In this document: piece after piece, positions 26,660 through 35,170 of the stretch
How the letters are laid out: each line of letters starts with the position of its first letter
How positions within the stretch are numbered: the stretch's first letter is position 1
From: Rhodoferax sp. BLA1
GTDB lineage: Bacteria; Pseudomonadota; Gammaproteobacteria; Burkholderiales; Burkholderiaceae_C
Length of the DNA: 64,000 bases
Reading direction: 5' to 3'
Assembly (NCBI RefSeq): GCF_013416775.1
Contig: NZ_SZVI01000010.1
Span: 248,001 to 312,000, forward strand
Position numbers and translations under genes: made by a program
Notes under the pieces: generated by a model
Told to the model about the DNA's origin: nothing
The model's database searches: none
The model's input: only the letters and a program-made list of their open reading frames with translations

Positions 26660-27438
26660 GCCTGTGCTCCCCAAGCATAAGACGCCATCGACAACACGCC
26701 GTGTTGGATGCTGTCGTCGATCAGCTGCGCCGGATCGTTGTCACGGGCGGCGTGCGCCACCAGCAGGGGCAGGAAGTGCTCCTCGGTCGGGTGGGCGCGC
26801 TGGGCGTGGGGGGCCAGGTCACGGTAGTGGTGCAGGGCCTTGGTGTCCTGGGCCAGCACGGCTGCGTGCACCCAGCTGGCAAAAACCTGCACATAAGGCT
26901 CGGGCTGCGTGGCATAGGGGCTGAACTCGTAGAGGTTGTGGGTCATGCTGCCTGAGGCCAGGATGACGACACCTTGGTCACGCAACGGTGCCAGTGCCTG
27001 GCCGAACTGCAGCGCTTGCGCGGCAGTCAAGCTGCGGGGCATCGAGACCTGAAACACCGGCACATTGGCAGTCGGCAGCAAATGCATCAAGGGCACCCAG
27101 GCGCCATGGTCCAGCCCGCGCTGGTTGTCGGTGCTGGTGGCAAAACCGGCTTCCTTCAGCAGACGGGCCGCCTCCAGGGCGATGTCGGGTTGGCCACTGG
27201 CGGGGTACTGCAGTTTGTAGAGCGCGGCCGGAAAACCACCAAAGTCATGCACCGTGCTCGGCTGAGCTGTGGTCATGACCTGCACATCGCGTGTCTGCCA
27301 GTGGGGGGACACCACCAGCACGGCCTTGACACCGGTGAGCTGCTGGCCAAACGCCTGCAACCGCGGGCCCAGCGTGCCGGGTTCGATGGCAAAGGTGGGC
27401 GCGCCATGTGAAATGAAGAAAACAGGGGCTTGGGTCAT
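26656..27438 (-). CDS. Extradiol ring-cleavage dioxygenase, 4,5-DOPA dioxygenase-like (LigB superfamily)
   Basis: 260 aa class III extradiol dioxygenase of the YgiD/DODA family. ISHGAPT near the N-terminus carries a metal-ligand histidine (His11). SPHW, HDFGGFP, the DHGAWVPL motif and the C-terminal GSMTHNL are further family landmarks. ATG 27438 is chosen because AGGAAG lies just upstream and the motif begins ten residues in; an upstream in-frame start at 27480 lacks support. It is first in a unit with the esterase and is divergent from the LysR gene, which probably controls it. Confidence 0.9.
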   Translation of the reverse strand: MTQAPVFFISHGAPTFAIEPGTLGPRLQAFGQQLTGVKAVLVVSPHWQTRDVQVMTTAQPSTVHDFGGFPAALYKLQYPASGQPDIALEAARLLKEAGFATSTDNQRGLDHGAWVPLMHLLPTANVPVFQVSMPRSLTAAQALQFGQALAPLRDQGVVILASGSMTHNLYEFSPYATQPEPYVQVFASWVHAAVLAQDTKALHHYRDLAPHAQRAHPTEEHFLPLLVAHAARDNDPAQLIDDSIQHGVLSMASYAWGAQA

Positions 27439-27554
27439 GGTGTCTTCCTGAAGGTTCTGGCGCGACCTCGCGTCAGTCATGGGGGAACTTTATTGAGTTT
27501 GAACCAGAAGATAAATAGCGATAATTTAGATAGATTGTTTCACTTGGAGGGATA

Positions 27555-28454
27555 GTGGACCGTTTCCTGGAAATGCAGACCTTTGTTGGAGTGGTGGATG
27601 CGGGCAGTTTTGTCAAAGCGGCAGACACGCTGAACCTGTCCAAGGCCGCTGTGTCGCGTTATGTGGTCGATCTGGAAACCCGCTTGGGTGTGCGCCTGTT
27701 GCACCGCACCACGCGGCGCCTGTCGCTTACCGAGGAGGGGCAGGTGTTTCACGCCCGCAGCAAGGCTTTGCTGACCGGGCTGGAGGAAGCCGAGGCTGAA
27801 ATCACCTCGCGCAGTGACCTGGTCAGCGGCCTGCTGCGTCTGAGTGTGCCGGTGACCTTTGGTGTCCTGCATCTGGCGCCGCTGTGGGGCCTGTTCAAGG
27901 CGCAGCACCCCAAGCTCAGGCTGGACATCACCTTGTCCGACCGGGTGGTGGACTTGGTGGAGGATGGTTATGACCTGGCGGTGCGCATTGGTCGGCTGGA
28001 GAGTTCGACCCTGGTCAGCCGCCAGCTCAGCAGCACCCGGCTGGTGTTATGTGCTTCACCGGCCTACCTGGCGGCCCATGGCACACCCACACATCCGGCT
28101 GAGCTGGCCGGGCATGCGGTGATTGCCTACAGCTACTGGTCGGGTCGGGACGAATGGTCTTTTGATGGGCCTCAGGGAGAGCTGCGTGTCAGCACTCAGC
28201 CCTGTATTCGCACCAACAGTGGTGACACCTGCCGTGCTGCCGCGCTGGCCCACCAGGGGGTGATCCTGCAACCGGCCTTTCTGGTGGGGCCCGATCTGGC
28301 GGCAGGCACGCTGGTGGAACTGATGCCGCAGTACCGTGCCGGGGAGTTGGGCATTTACGCGGTGTATCCAACCCGCCAGCATCTGTCGGCCAAGGTTCGG
28401 CGCCTGATTGATTTTCTGGTGGTGCAGTTGGCCGGACGTGGGCCGACCTGGTGA
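27555..28454 (+). CDS. LysR-family transcriptional regulator
   Basis: 299 aa. An N-terminal winged helix (MQTFVGVVDAGSFVKAADTLNLSKAAVSRYVVDLE) is followed by a periplasmic-binding-like effector domain. It belongs to the large CrgA/DmlR-like subgroup (LVEDGYDLAVRIG). The start is GTG 27555, supported by GGAGG at 27546-27550. It is transcribed away from the dioxygenase-esterase pair across a 116-base A+T-rich gap, the usual layout for a LysR protein and its target. Confidence 0.93.
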   Translation: MDRFLEMQTFVGVVDAGSFVKAADTLNLSKAAVSRYVVDLETRLGVRLLHRTTRRLSLTEEGQVFHARSKALLTGLEEAEAEITSRSDLVSGLLRLSVPVTFGVLHLAPLWGLFKAQHPKLRLDITLSDRVVDLVEDGYDLAVRIGRLESSTLVSRQLSSTRLVLCASPAYLAAHGTPTHPAELAGHAVIAYSYWSGRDEWSFDGPQGELRVSTQPCIRTNSGDTCRAAALAHQGVILQPAFLVGPDLAAGTLVELMPQYRAGELGIYAVYPTRQHLSAKVRRLIDFLVVQLAGRGPTW

Positions 28455-28548
28455 GGTGTGGCGCTGGCAACACCATTCCTAGGGATTTGCGGTGTTTAGC
28501 CCCGATCTGTCATCTGCAAACCGCTAAAAGCCTTGCAAAATCGACCAT

Positions 28549-29943
28549 ATGCACTATCTCGCCACCCCCTCCACCGGATTCCTGCCGCCTGACGCCAGTC
28601 AGCGCGCGGCTTTGCACAACGAGGTGCATGCCCGGCCATCGGCCCGTATCCGCCTGCCTGCGCTGGTGGTGGATGTGGCGGTGTTGCACGAGGGTGTGAC
28701 GCGCGACATGGCCTGGGAGCATCTGCGCCAGCTGCCGGGTCAGTCTGGTTTGGCAGCGGCGTGTTTACAAGACAACTTCTTGCGCCTGCGCCTGGATGGC
28801 TGCACCGTGAAATGGGAGCGCCACAACGAGTTCTCGCGTTACACCATCGTCCAAGCCTTGCCGCAGCACGCTTTGCTGGATGCGGTGGAGCCAGACCTGA
28901 TGTCGCATCTGGCCGTGCCTGCACCGTGGTTGCGGCAGATCCCTGGGCAGACCGTGTCGGCGATCCAGCTGGTGATGCTCAATGCGCCGCTGGACGATGC
29001 CCAGGCGCTGATGGCACAGGCCATGCGCTGGCTGGGTGCCCGCACGGTGGTGGCATCACTCATGGGCAGCAACGCCTTGAACGCAACGGCGGCGCCGGGG
29101 CCCACGGCGCAGGCACGGGGTTACCAACATCCGGCTGGGCACTCCTGGGCCTTGACCCAGTTCAAATTGCAGGAAGACGGGTTCGAGCGCATGCTGGTGA
29201 TTGCCCCCGAGGGCACCAGCCAGACCCGCGCCGGGCGCATTGCCGGGCGTTTGCTGGAGCTGGAGATTTACCGATTGATGGCCTTGCGTGGCCTGCCGGT
29301 GGCCAAGGCGCTGGGGCCGATGTTGACCCAGGCCGAGAACGAGCTGGCCTTGATCACCGCCCGGCTGGAGAACAAGACCGCGTCCGACCAGGAGTTGCTC
29401 GACACCCTGGTGTCGCTGGCGGCCCGTGTGGAGCGGGCCACGGCGGAGCACATCTACCGGTTCTCGGCCAGCCAGGCCTACTACACGCTGGTGGGGCAAC
29501 GCTTGACCGAACTGCGTGAAAAAGCCATACCGGGTACCCAGATGATTGGGGAGTACCTGCAGCACCGCTTGTCGCCCGCGATGGCCACGGTGGCGGCCAC
29601 CGCGCGACGCCTGTCTTCACTGTCCGGGCGGGTGGCACGCGCCAGCGATTTGTTACGCACCCGGGTGGACATTGCCACCGAGGCACAGAACCACGAGTTG
29701 CTGGCCAAGCTCAACCGTGGCCAGGAAATGCAGCTGCATTTGCAAAGCACGGTGGAAGGCCTGTCGATTGCAGCGATTTCCTATTACGTGATCAGCCTGC
29801 TGCTGTACGGTGGCAAAGCGCTCAAGGCCGCCGGGCTGCCGATCAACCCCGAAATGGCCGCTGGTGCGCTGGTGCCGGTGGTGTTGTGGGTGGTGTGGCG
29901 CACCACCCAGAAAATCCACGCCAAGTTGGTGGCCAAGCCGTAA
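28549..29943 (+). CDS. DUF3422 family membrane protein
   Basis: 464 aa conserved protein of unknown function. The N-terminal LHNEVHARPSARIRLPALVVDVAVLHE and KWERHNEFSRYT are characteristic of DUF3422. Two membrane spans lie near the C-terminus (about 408-425 and 435-452) after a helical region that may form coiled coils. It is monocistronic. Nothing nearby suggests a role. Confidence 0.9.
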   Translation: MHYLATPSTGFLPPDASQRAALHNEVHARPSARIRLPALVVDVAVLHEGVTRDMAWEHLRQLPGQSGLAAACLQDNFLRLRLDGCTVKWERHNEFSRYTIVQALPQHALLDAVEPDLMSHLAVPAPWLRQIPGQTVSAIQLVMLNAPLDDAQALMAQAMRWLGARTVVASLMGSNALNATAAPGPTAQARGYQHPAGHSWALTQFKLQEDGFERMLVIAPEGTSQTRAGRIAGRLLELEIYRLMALRGLPVAKALGPMLTQAENELALITARLENKTASDQELLDTLVSLAARVERATAEHIYRFSASQAYYTLVGQRLTELREKAIPGTQMIGEYLQHRLSPAMATVAATARRLSSLSGRVARASDLLRTRVDIATEAQNHELLAKLNRGQEMQLHLQSTVEGLSIAAISYYVISLLLYGGKALKAAGLPINPEMAAGALVPVVLWVVWRTTQKIHAKLVAKP

Positions 29944-30238
29944 CCTGCGTCGGTTCTTGTTGGCTCAGCTCAGTGCAGGACACGGTGGTGGCTGCCCTGA
30001 TGCGAGACATAGCCTCATGAACAAGCCTGCTTACCACGTGGTTGTGTGAGTGCTGGGTATCATGGATTACGCCAAAAATGGCGGTCATTGGTATTGGCTA
30101 TGTCTGGTATCCAGACAATCCATTGGTGTGTTTTGACCTGCCGTCGTAAAGTAGGTCTATGCTGCTTTTGGCCTGTTCTCAGGAAATGCAACTTGACCCC
30201 AACACCTCAGCCCGTGCCTGTGGGCACCGGAACTTCTT
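29944..30238. other. Intergenic region DUF3422-ZIP
   Basis: No supported gene in this 295-base gap. Short frames here lack ribosome-binding sites and family features. A perfect palindrome at 30101-30117 is the only structured site and is listed separately. The region should contain the ZIP promoter. Confidence 0.5.
30101..30117. promoter_or_regulatory. Perfect palindrome upstream of the ZIP transporter gene
   Basis: TGTCTGG (30101-30107), TAT, CCAGACA (30111-30117). The 7-3-7 symmetry and its place 122 bases before the ZIP start suit a repressor operator (GntR-like spacing) more than a terminator, as no T-run follows. The cognate regulator is not in view. Confidence 0.35.
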
Positions 30239-31189
30239 ATGCCTGAACAAACTGCCGTTTTGACACCATCTGTCCCGACTTCTTCCGATTGGCGACTGAG
30301 TTTGTGGGCCCATGTCCGTGCCCACCGTGTGGCGGCTTTGGGCCTGGGTTTGGCGTTGTTTGGTGTGCTGGTGTTGCTGGTACAAAGCCTGTTGCAACTC
30401 GCGACCGTTGAGCTTGGGCCGGGCCTGCGCTACGCCATGCTGGGCGGTGCGGCTGGCTTGGCTGCCACGGCACTGGGCGCCTTGCCCGCCTTGGGTTTGC
30501 GCAGTGTGCCGCAAAAACTCGAAGACAGCCTGCTGGGTTTTGCCGCAGGCATGATGCTGGCGGCCAGTGCTTTTTCGCTGTTGTTGCCCGGCCTGGAAGC
30601 GGGTGCGGACATCCTGGGTAACAAACCGCTGGGTGCTGCGGTGGTGGTGTTGGGTATGGCGCTGGGGGTGTTGCTGATGCTGGGGCTCGACGAGTTCACG
30701 CCCCATGAACATGAACAAACCGGGCGCAGCGGCCCGGTTCCTGAGCGTTATGACCGGGTTTGGCTGTTTGTGTTTGCGATTGCCTTGCACAACTTGCCCG
30801 AAGGCATGGCCATTGGTGTGAGTTTTTCACAAGGCAATATGAGTGTGGGTTTGCCTTTGACCACCGCAATTGCTTTGCAGGACATCCCGGAAGGGCTGGC
30901 GGTGGCCTTGGCTTTGCGCAGTGCGGGCTTGACACCGCGGTTGGCGGTGTTGGTGGCGGCAGCCAGTGGATTGCTGGAGCCGCTGGGTGCATTGCTGGGG
31001 GTGGGGCTGTCAAGCGGATTTGCGCTGGCCTACCCGATTGGACTGGGTCTGGCCGCGGGTGCGATGTTGTTTGTGGTGTCCCACGAAGTGATCCCGCAAA
31101 CCCATCGCAATGGCCACCAGACCCCGGCTACCATCGGTTTGATGATCGGTTTTGCCCTGATGATGGTGCTGGATACAGCGCTGGGTTGA
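30239..31189 (+). CDS. ZIP-family divalent metal transporter
   Basis: 316 aa inner-membrane protein with about eight spans and a hydrophilic His-containing loop ([15 protein letters not shown]). The two binuclear-site helices are intact: [14 protein letters not shown] and [13 protein letters not shown]. The N-terminal extra span (about 30-50) is as in the GufA/ZupT-like group. The substrate may be zinc, iron or manganese. It is followed after 16 bases by dps on the same strand, and the pair may be one transcript linking metal import with iron storage. Confidence 0.9.
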   Translation: MPEQTAVLTPSVPTSSDWRLSLWAHVRAHRVAALGLGLALFGVLVLLVQSLLQLATVELGPGLRYAMLGGAAGLAATALGALPALGLRSVPQKLEDSLLGFAAGMMLAASAFSLLLPGLEAGADILGNKPLGAAVVVLGMALGVLLMLGLDEFTPHEHEQTGRSGPVPERYDRVWLFVFAIALHNLPEGMAIGVSFSQGNMSVGLPLTTAIALQDIPEGLAVALALRSAGLTPRLAVLVAAASGLLEPLGALLGVGLSSGFALAYPIGLGLAAGAMLFVVSHEVIPQTHRNGHQTPATIGLMIGFALMMVLDTALG

Positions 31190-31205
31190 TTTTTATAGGA
31201 GAAAG

Positions 31206-31703
31206 ATGATGAGCAAGAAAAAACTGGGTTTGCCCAACATGGACATCGGGATCGATGCCAAACAGCGTGAGGCCATCGCCAAAGGTTTGTCAGCCCTGCT
31301 GGCCGACAGTTACACCTTGTACCTGATGACCCACAACTTTCACTGGAACGTGACCGGGCCACAGTTCAACAGCCTGCACATGATGTTCATGGGCCAGTAC
31401 ACCGAGCAGTGGAACGCGCTGGACATCATTGCCGAGCGCATCCGCGCCCTGGGTTTCCCGGCACCGGGCACTTACAAGGAATACGTCAAGCTGGCGTCAA
31501 TCAAGGAGGTGGACGGTGTGCCCAAGGCCACCGACATGATCCGCCATCTGGTGGCTGCGCAGGAGGCCACAGCACGCACCGCCCGCAAGCTGTTCCCGGT
31601 GGTGGATGCTGCCAACGACCAGCCCACGGCCGATGTGCTGACGCAACGCATCGACATCCACGAAAAAACTGCCTGGATGTTGCGCAGTCTGCTGGAAGAG
31701 TAA
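31206..31703 (+). CDS. dps: Dps/ferritin-like DNA-protecting protein
   Basis: 165 aa four-helix-bundle miniferritin. [18 protein letters not shown] carries the ferroxidase His residues, and the [18 protein letters not shown] helix carries the Asp and Glu ligands of the inter-subunit site. It oxidises and stores ferrous iron and protects DNA. GGAG at 31198-31201 precedes the double ATG at 31206/31209. The position at the edge of the feo operon fits iron management. Confidence 0.94.
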   Translation: MMSKKKLGLPNMDIGIDAKQREAIAKGLSALLADSYTLYLMTHNFHWNVTGPQFNSLHMMFMGQYTEQWNALDIIAERIRALGFPAPGTYKEYVKLASIKEVDGVPKATDMIRHLVAAQEATARTARKLFPVVDAANDQPTADVLTQRIDIHEKTAWMLRSLLEE

Positions 31704-31708
31704 GCGTC

Positions 31709-31726
31709 GCAGCGCGAATGCGCTGC
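31709..31726. terminator. Hairpin between convergent dps and feoC
   Basis: GCAGCGC (31709-31715), loop GAAT, GCGCTGC (31720-31726): a perfect seven-pair GC-rich stem just past the dps stop, between convergent genes. There is no T-run, so it may act as an mRNA-end structure rather than as a classic intrinsic terminator. Confidence 0.45.
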
Positions 31727-31753
31727 TACCGCAAACGCGCCTTGTGTTCTTGA

Positions 31754-32053
31754 TCAGCCGTGGCTGGCGCAGGCCCGGATCGGGATGCTCGGGGTCGCCC
31801 GACCATTTGGCGCGGACGGATCGGCTGGGGCCGCGCCCGTCCACTCAAAAATTTCCACCGTGTTTGGCTGGCATTTGCCGCAGCCACCGCTGCAGGGGGT
31901 GCCACTGGGCAGACGGCTGACCCGGCCCTTGCGTTCGAGCACGGCCAGCATGGCGCGCAAGGCCTCGGCATCGGTGTCCAGCCCGAGCGCCATGTCGTGC
32001 AGACTGGCGCGCCGGTGTTGCTGCAAATAAGCACTCAGGCGTGAAATGATCAT
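31754..32053 (-). CDS. feoC: FeoC-like regulatory protein
   Basis: 99 aa. An N-terminal winged-helix domain (SRLSAYLQQHRRASLHDMALGLDTDAEALRAMLAVLERKGRV) is followed by the cysteine motif CSGGCGKC (Cys54, 58, 61), which in FeoC proteins can bind an iron-sulfur cluster. The C-terminal tail is low-complexity. It lies 19 bases after feoB, as expected for feoABC. The role is inferred as an oxygen- or iron-responsive modulator of FeoB. Confidence 0.85.
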   Translation of the reverse strand: MIISRLSAYLQQHRRASLHDMALGLDTDAEALRAMLAVLERKGRVSRLPSGTPCSGGCGKCQPNTVEIFEWTGAAPADPSAPNGRATPSIPIRACASHG

Positions 32054-32072
32054 GGTGTGAGTCTCCGTTGGT

Positions 32073-34412
32073 TCAGGCCGTGCGTGGGCTGGTCAGCGTG
32101 GGGCCAGACTTGCCGGGCGTGCGCCCCAGGTAACGCATCACCGCCAACACCACCGCAAACACCACCAATACACCGCTAATCCAGGCCAGCGAAACACCCG
32201 GGTGGCGCTCGTAGATGGCAGTCTGGTAGGCGATGGTGGACAGGCCGTAGGCCATACCGGTGGTCCAGGCGGCCACAAACAGGGTCCAGCGGGTGCCACT
32301 TTCCTGGTACACCACCGCAATGGCTGCGGTGCAGGGGAAATACAGCAAAATGAACAACAGGTAAGCAAACGCACCGGCAGCACCATCAAAACGCGCAGCC
32401 ATGGCGCCAAAGGTGGCCACAGAGACCTCTTGCTCCTCGGCTACAGCGGCCTGATCGCTGACATCACCAATGTCCAAGCCCAGCGGGTCAGCCCATTTGC
32501 CCAGCGCCTCACTCAGATTGGTGGGCACGGTGTCCCAGGCGGCGGCCAGACCACCCAGCATGTCATAAGGTTCAGCCTCTTCAGGCTCATCACCCGCCGC
32601 TTTGGCGTCACTCTCCGCCAAGGCGCTGTAGGCAGCGTTGAGCGTACCCACCACCGCTTCCTTGGCCAACACCCCGGTGAAGATACCCACCGCAGCGGGC
32701 CAGTTGTCGGCGTTCAGACCCAGCGGTGCAAAGGCCGGGGCAATGGTGCGGCCGACTTCGGCCAGGGCCGATTTGTCGCTGTCTTCGTTGCCAAAGCTGC
32801 CATCGGTGCCCACCGCGTTGAGGAAGTTGAGCACCAGCACCATCGGCACCACAATGCGCCCGGCCTTGACGATGAAGGCCTTGAGCCGGTCCCAGGTGTG
32901 GTGCAGGATGCCTTTGAGTGTGGGCAAGTGGTAGGGTGGCAATTCCATGATGAACGGTGCCACATCACCCTGCAGCAGCGAGTTTTTCAGGATCAAGCCG
33001 GTCAACACGGCCACCGCAATACCAATCAGGTACAGACCAAACACCACGTTTTGCGCGTTGCTCGGGAAAAACGCAGCCGCAAACAACACGTAGACAGGCA
33101 AACGTGCGCCGCAGGACATGAACGGTGCCATGGCAATGGTCAGCAAGCGGTCACGCCGGTTCTCCAGCGTACGGGTGGCCATGACGGCTGGCACATTGCA
33201 GCCAAAACCCACAATCAGTGGCACAAAGGACTTGCCCGGCAGGCCGACCCAGCGCATGAAGCGGTCCATCACAAAAGCGGCGCGTGCCATGTAGCCCGAG
33301 TCTTCCAAGACCGACAGGAACAGGTACAAAAAGCCGATCACCGGGATGAAGGTGGCCACCGTCTGGATACCCCCACCGATGCCGTTGGCGATCAGCACGA
33401 TCAGCCATTCTGGTGAACCCAGGTGGGTCATCAACTCGGTGGTGCCATCCACCAGCACCACCTTGGCGGCTTCGTCAAAGAAGTCGATGAAAGCGCCGCC
33501 GATGTTGATGGTGAACAAAAACATCAGGTACATCAGTACCAGGAAAATCGGGATGCCCAGTGCCCGGTGCAAGACCACGCGGTCAATCCGTTCGGAGGCA
33601 TCACGCGTGAGTTTACTGGTGGTTTTGACCGCTGTTTGCGCGACCCGGTTGGCCAGGCCATAACGTGCGTCGGCCACCAGGATGTCCAGGTCGTCACCGA
33701 GCGCCGCCGCAAACTCGCGGGCCTGCGCCGTGATCTCCGGTCCAGCAGTTTTTTGCGCCAGATCGTCGCCACTGAGCAGTTGCACCGCCAACCATTCAGC
33801 GCGGGCAGGTAATTTGCCAGGCAGGGCACTGATCTGGCGCGCCAGGGTCGTCACTGCCGTTTGCAGGGCGTCTGAATACACCACCTGGGCGCTTGCGCGT
33901 GGCTGTTGTTGTGCCGCCTGGCTGATGGCCGTCTTGAGCTCGGCGATGCCGCTGCCTTTGCTGGCCACCACCGGCAGCACCGGGCAGCCGAGCTGTTCGG
34001 CCAGTTTGGCCGCGTTGACCTGCATGCCTTTGGCGGCGGCCATGTCGGTCATGTTGAGCACCAGCAGCAGAGGCACGCCCATCTCGATCAACTGGGTGGT
34101 GAGGTAGAGGTTGCGCTCCAGGTTGGCCGCATCAACGATGTTGACCACCAGGTTGGCCTCGCCGCTGTGCACGTAGTCGCGGGCGACCCGCTCATCAAGT
34201 GACACCTCGCCGTCCACCACATCGAGTGAATAGGTGCCGGGCAGGTCAATCACCTCTATGTCTGTACTGCCAAGTTTGTAGTTGCCACTTTTTTTCTCGA
34301 CGGTGACACCGGGCCAGTTGCCCACATGTTGGCGTGAGCCGGTCAAGGCGTTGAACAGGGTGGTTTTGCCGCAATTGGGGTTGCCCACCAGGGCCAAAGT
34401 AAATTGCGTCAT
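32073..34412 (-). CDS. feoB: Ferrous iron transporter B
   Basis: 779 aa. An N-terminal G-protein domain (G1 GNPNCGKTT at 10-18, G3 DLPGT near 56, G4 NMTD near 120) is followed by the GDI-like helical region and a polytopic membrane domain with the two gate motifs (FVPLIVGFGCNVPAVMATR; the second in the C-terminal half). A long cytoplasmic loop (about 600-680) holds an acidic stretch. The start overlaps the feoA stop in ATGA. It imports ferrous iron through the inner membrane. Confidence 0.97.
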   Translation of the reverse strand: MTQFTLALVGNPNCGKTTLFNALTGSRQHVGNWPGVTVEKKSGNYKLGSTDIEVIDLPGTYSLDVVDGEVSLDERVARDYVHSGEANLVVNIVDAANLERNLYLTTQLIEMGVPLLLVLNMTDMAAAKGMQVNAAKLAEQLGCPVLPVVASKGSGIAELKTAISQAAQQQPRASAQVVYSDALQTAVTTLARQISALPGKLPARAEWLAVQLLSGDDLAQKTAGPEITAQAREFAAALGDDLDILVADARYGLANRVAQTAVKTTSKLTRDASERIDRVVLHRALGIPIFLVLMYLMFLFTINIGGAFIDFFDEAAKVVLVDGTTELMTHLGSPEWLIVLIANGIGGGIQTVATFIPVIGFLYLFLSVLEDSGYMARAAFVMDRFMRWVGLPGKSFVPLIVGFGCNVPAVMATRTLENRRDRLLTIAMAPFMSCGARLPVYVLFAAAFFPSNAQNVVFGLYLIGIAVAVLTGLILKNSLLQGDVAPFIMELPPYHLPTLKGILHHTWDRLKAFIVKAGRIVVPMVLVLNFLNAVGTDGSFGNEDSDKSALAEVGRTIAPAFAPLGLNADNWPAAVGIFTGVLAKEAVVGTLNAAYSALAESDAKAAGDEPEEAEPYDMLGGLAAAWDTVPTNLSEALGKWADPLGLDIGDVSDQAAVAEEQEVSVATFGAMAARFDGAAGAFAYLLFILLYFPCTAAIAVVYQESGTRWTLFVAAWTTGMAYGLSTIAYQTAIYERHPGVSLAWISGVLVVFAVVLAVMRYLGRTPGKSGPTLTSPRTA

Positions 34413-34642
34413 GCCAGTTTCTCCACCAGCAAGGCCTTGGCCTCGTCCTTGCGCAATGACAGGGCAAAGCCGCGCAGCCGGATTTCCACCGGGTCACCCA
34501 AGGGGGCCAGCCGAGTCAGGCTGATCGACACACCGGGGGTGATGCCCATCGACAGCAGTTTGCGGCGGTAGCTGGCGCCGCCCTCGCCATAACCCAATAT
34601 CCGGGCGGTATCACCGACCTGCAGGTCGCTCAAGCTTGTCAT
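34409..34642 (-). CDS. feoA: Ferrous iron transport protein A
   Basis: 77 aa SH3-like cytosolic protein. SLSDLQVGDTARILGY, RRKLLSMGITPGVSISL and DPVEIRLRGFALSLRKDEA are the FeoA fold landmarks. It is coupled to feoB by a four-base overlap and is needed for FeoB function in other bacteria. It follows the larger FeoA-like gene by 36 bases. Confidence 0.95.
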   Translation of the reverse strand: MTSLSDLQVGDTARILGYGEGGASYRRKLLSMGITPGVSISLTRLAPLGDPVEIRLRGFALSLRKDEAKALLVEKLA

Positions 34643-34678
34643 TGTTTCTGCTCCTAAAAATGAAAAATCGCCACGGGT

Positions 34679-35017
34679 TCAGACGGCAGCCACCAGCACC
34701 CGGTGCGCCAATCCCGCACCCAGGGCATACCGGCTCTCACCACGCTGCACCACCAAACCGCCACCTTGTTGCTGCACCACGCGGATTTCTGCACCCACGT
34801 TGAGTCCGATCTCGGTCATGCGCCGGTCCATGCCGCTGCCACGCAAGGCCGCCACCCGCAGCAACTGGCCCGGTGTGGCCATGCTCAACGGGAAGGTGGC
34901 TTGGGTGCGGTTGCTGCTGGCGTGCGTTGCCTGGCCCGCATCTGCCGACGTTGTCCCGTTGGACGCGGGCTGGAACAGGGCGGCATCGTTGCCTGACAGG
35001 GCGCTGGAAGTGAACAT
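34679..35017 (-). CDS. Second FeoA-domain protein with N-terminal extension
   Basis: 112 aa from the chosen ATG 35017. The FeoA fold occupies the last 70 residues (TPGQLLRVAALRGSGMDRRM and TEIGLNVGAEIRVVQQQGGG). The N-terminal part is Ser/Thr/Ala-rich and looks disordered. Upstream in-frame starts exist at 35050, 35071 and 35083, but 35071 lies inside a Fur-like box, and an FNR-like site at 35077-35090 would place transcription start near 35042. So I favour 35017. Tandem FeoA proteins are common in Burkholderiales feo operons. Confidence 0.8.
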   Translation of the reverse strand: MFTSSALSGNDAALFQPASNGTTSADAGQATHASSNRTQATFPLSMATPGQLLRVAALRGSGMDRRMTEIGLNVGAEIRVVQQQGGGLVVQRGESRYALGAGLAHRVLVAAV

Positions 35018-35053
35018 GGTGCTTTCACGGGCTGGTGGAATGACTGGCATATT

Positions 35054-35072
35054 AATAGGAATGATTCGCATT
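35054..35072 (-). promoter_or_regulatory. Fur-like box, feo operon
   Basis: On the minus strand AATGCGAATCATTCCTATT. It matches the pattern AATGCGAATnATTCnnATT also seen before the tonB operon (53757-53776). It overlaps the expected promoter, so iron-bound Fur would block RNA polymerase. Confidence 0.65.
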
Positions 35073-35076
35073 GTTT

Positions 35077-35090
35077 GTGACAAAGATCAA
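35077..35090 (-). promoter_or_regulatory. FNR/Anr-like site, feo operon
   Basis: On the minus strand TTGATCTTTGTCAC, matching TTGAT-N4-ATCAA at eight of ten defined bases. Ferrous uptake is commonly FNR-activated under low oxygen. Its centre lies about 41 bases before the inferred start of transcription near 35042. Confidence 0.6.
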
Positions 35091-35170
35091 ACAAGCCACA
35101 ACTATTGACCCGGCTCAAGGTGGTTTGGGGCCCGTGCCGGGCCCCCTGCTCAAAGCTGCTGTTTGAGCGC

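Noticed and set aside
30061-30155. Short frame of about 23 codons in the DUF3422-ZIP gap
   Set aside because: No ribosome-binding site, no hydrophobic or conserved pattern, and no overlap with a downstream gene.
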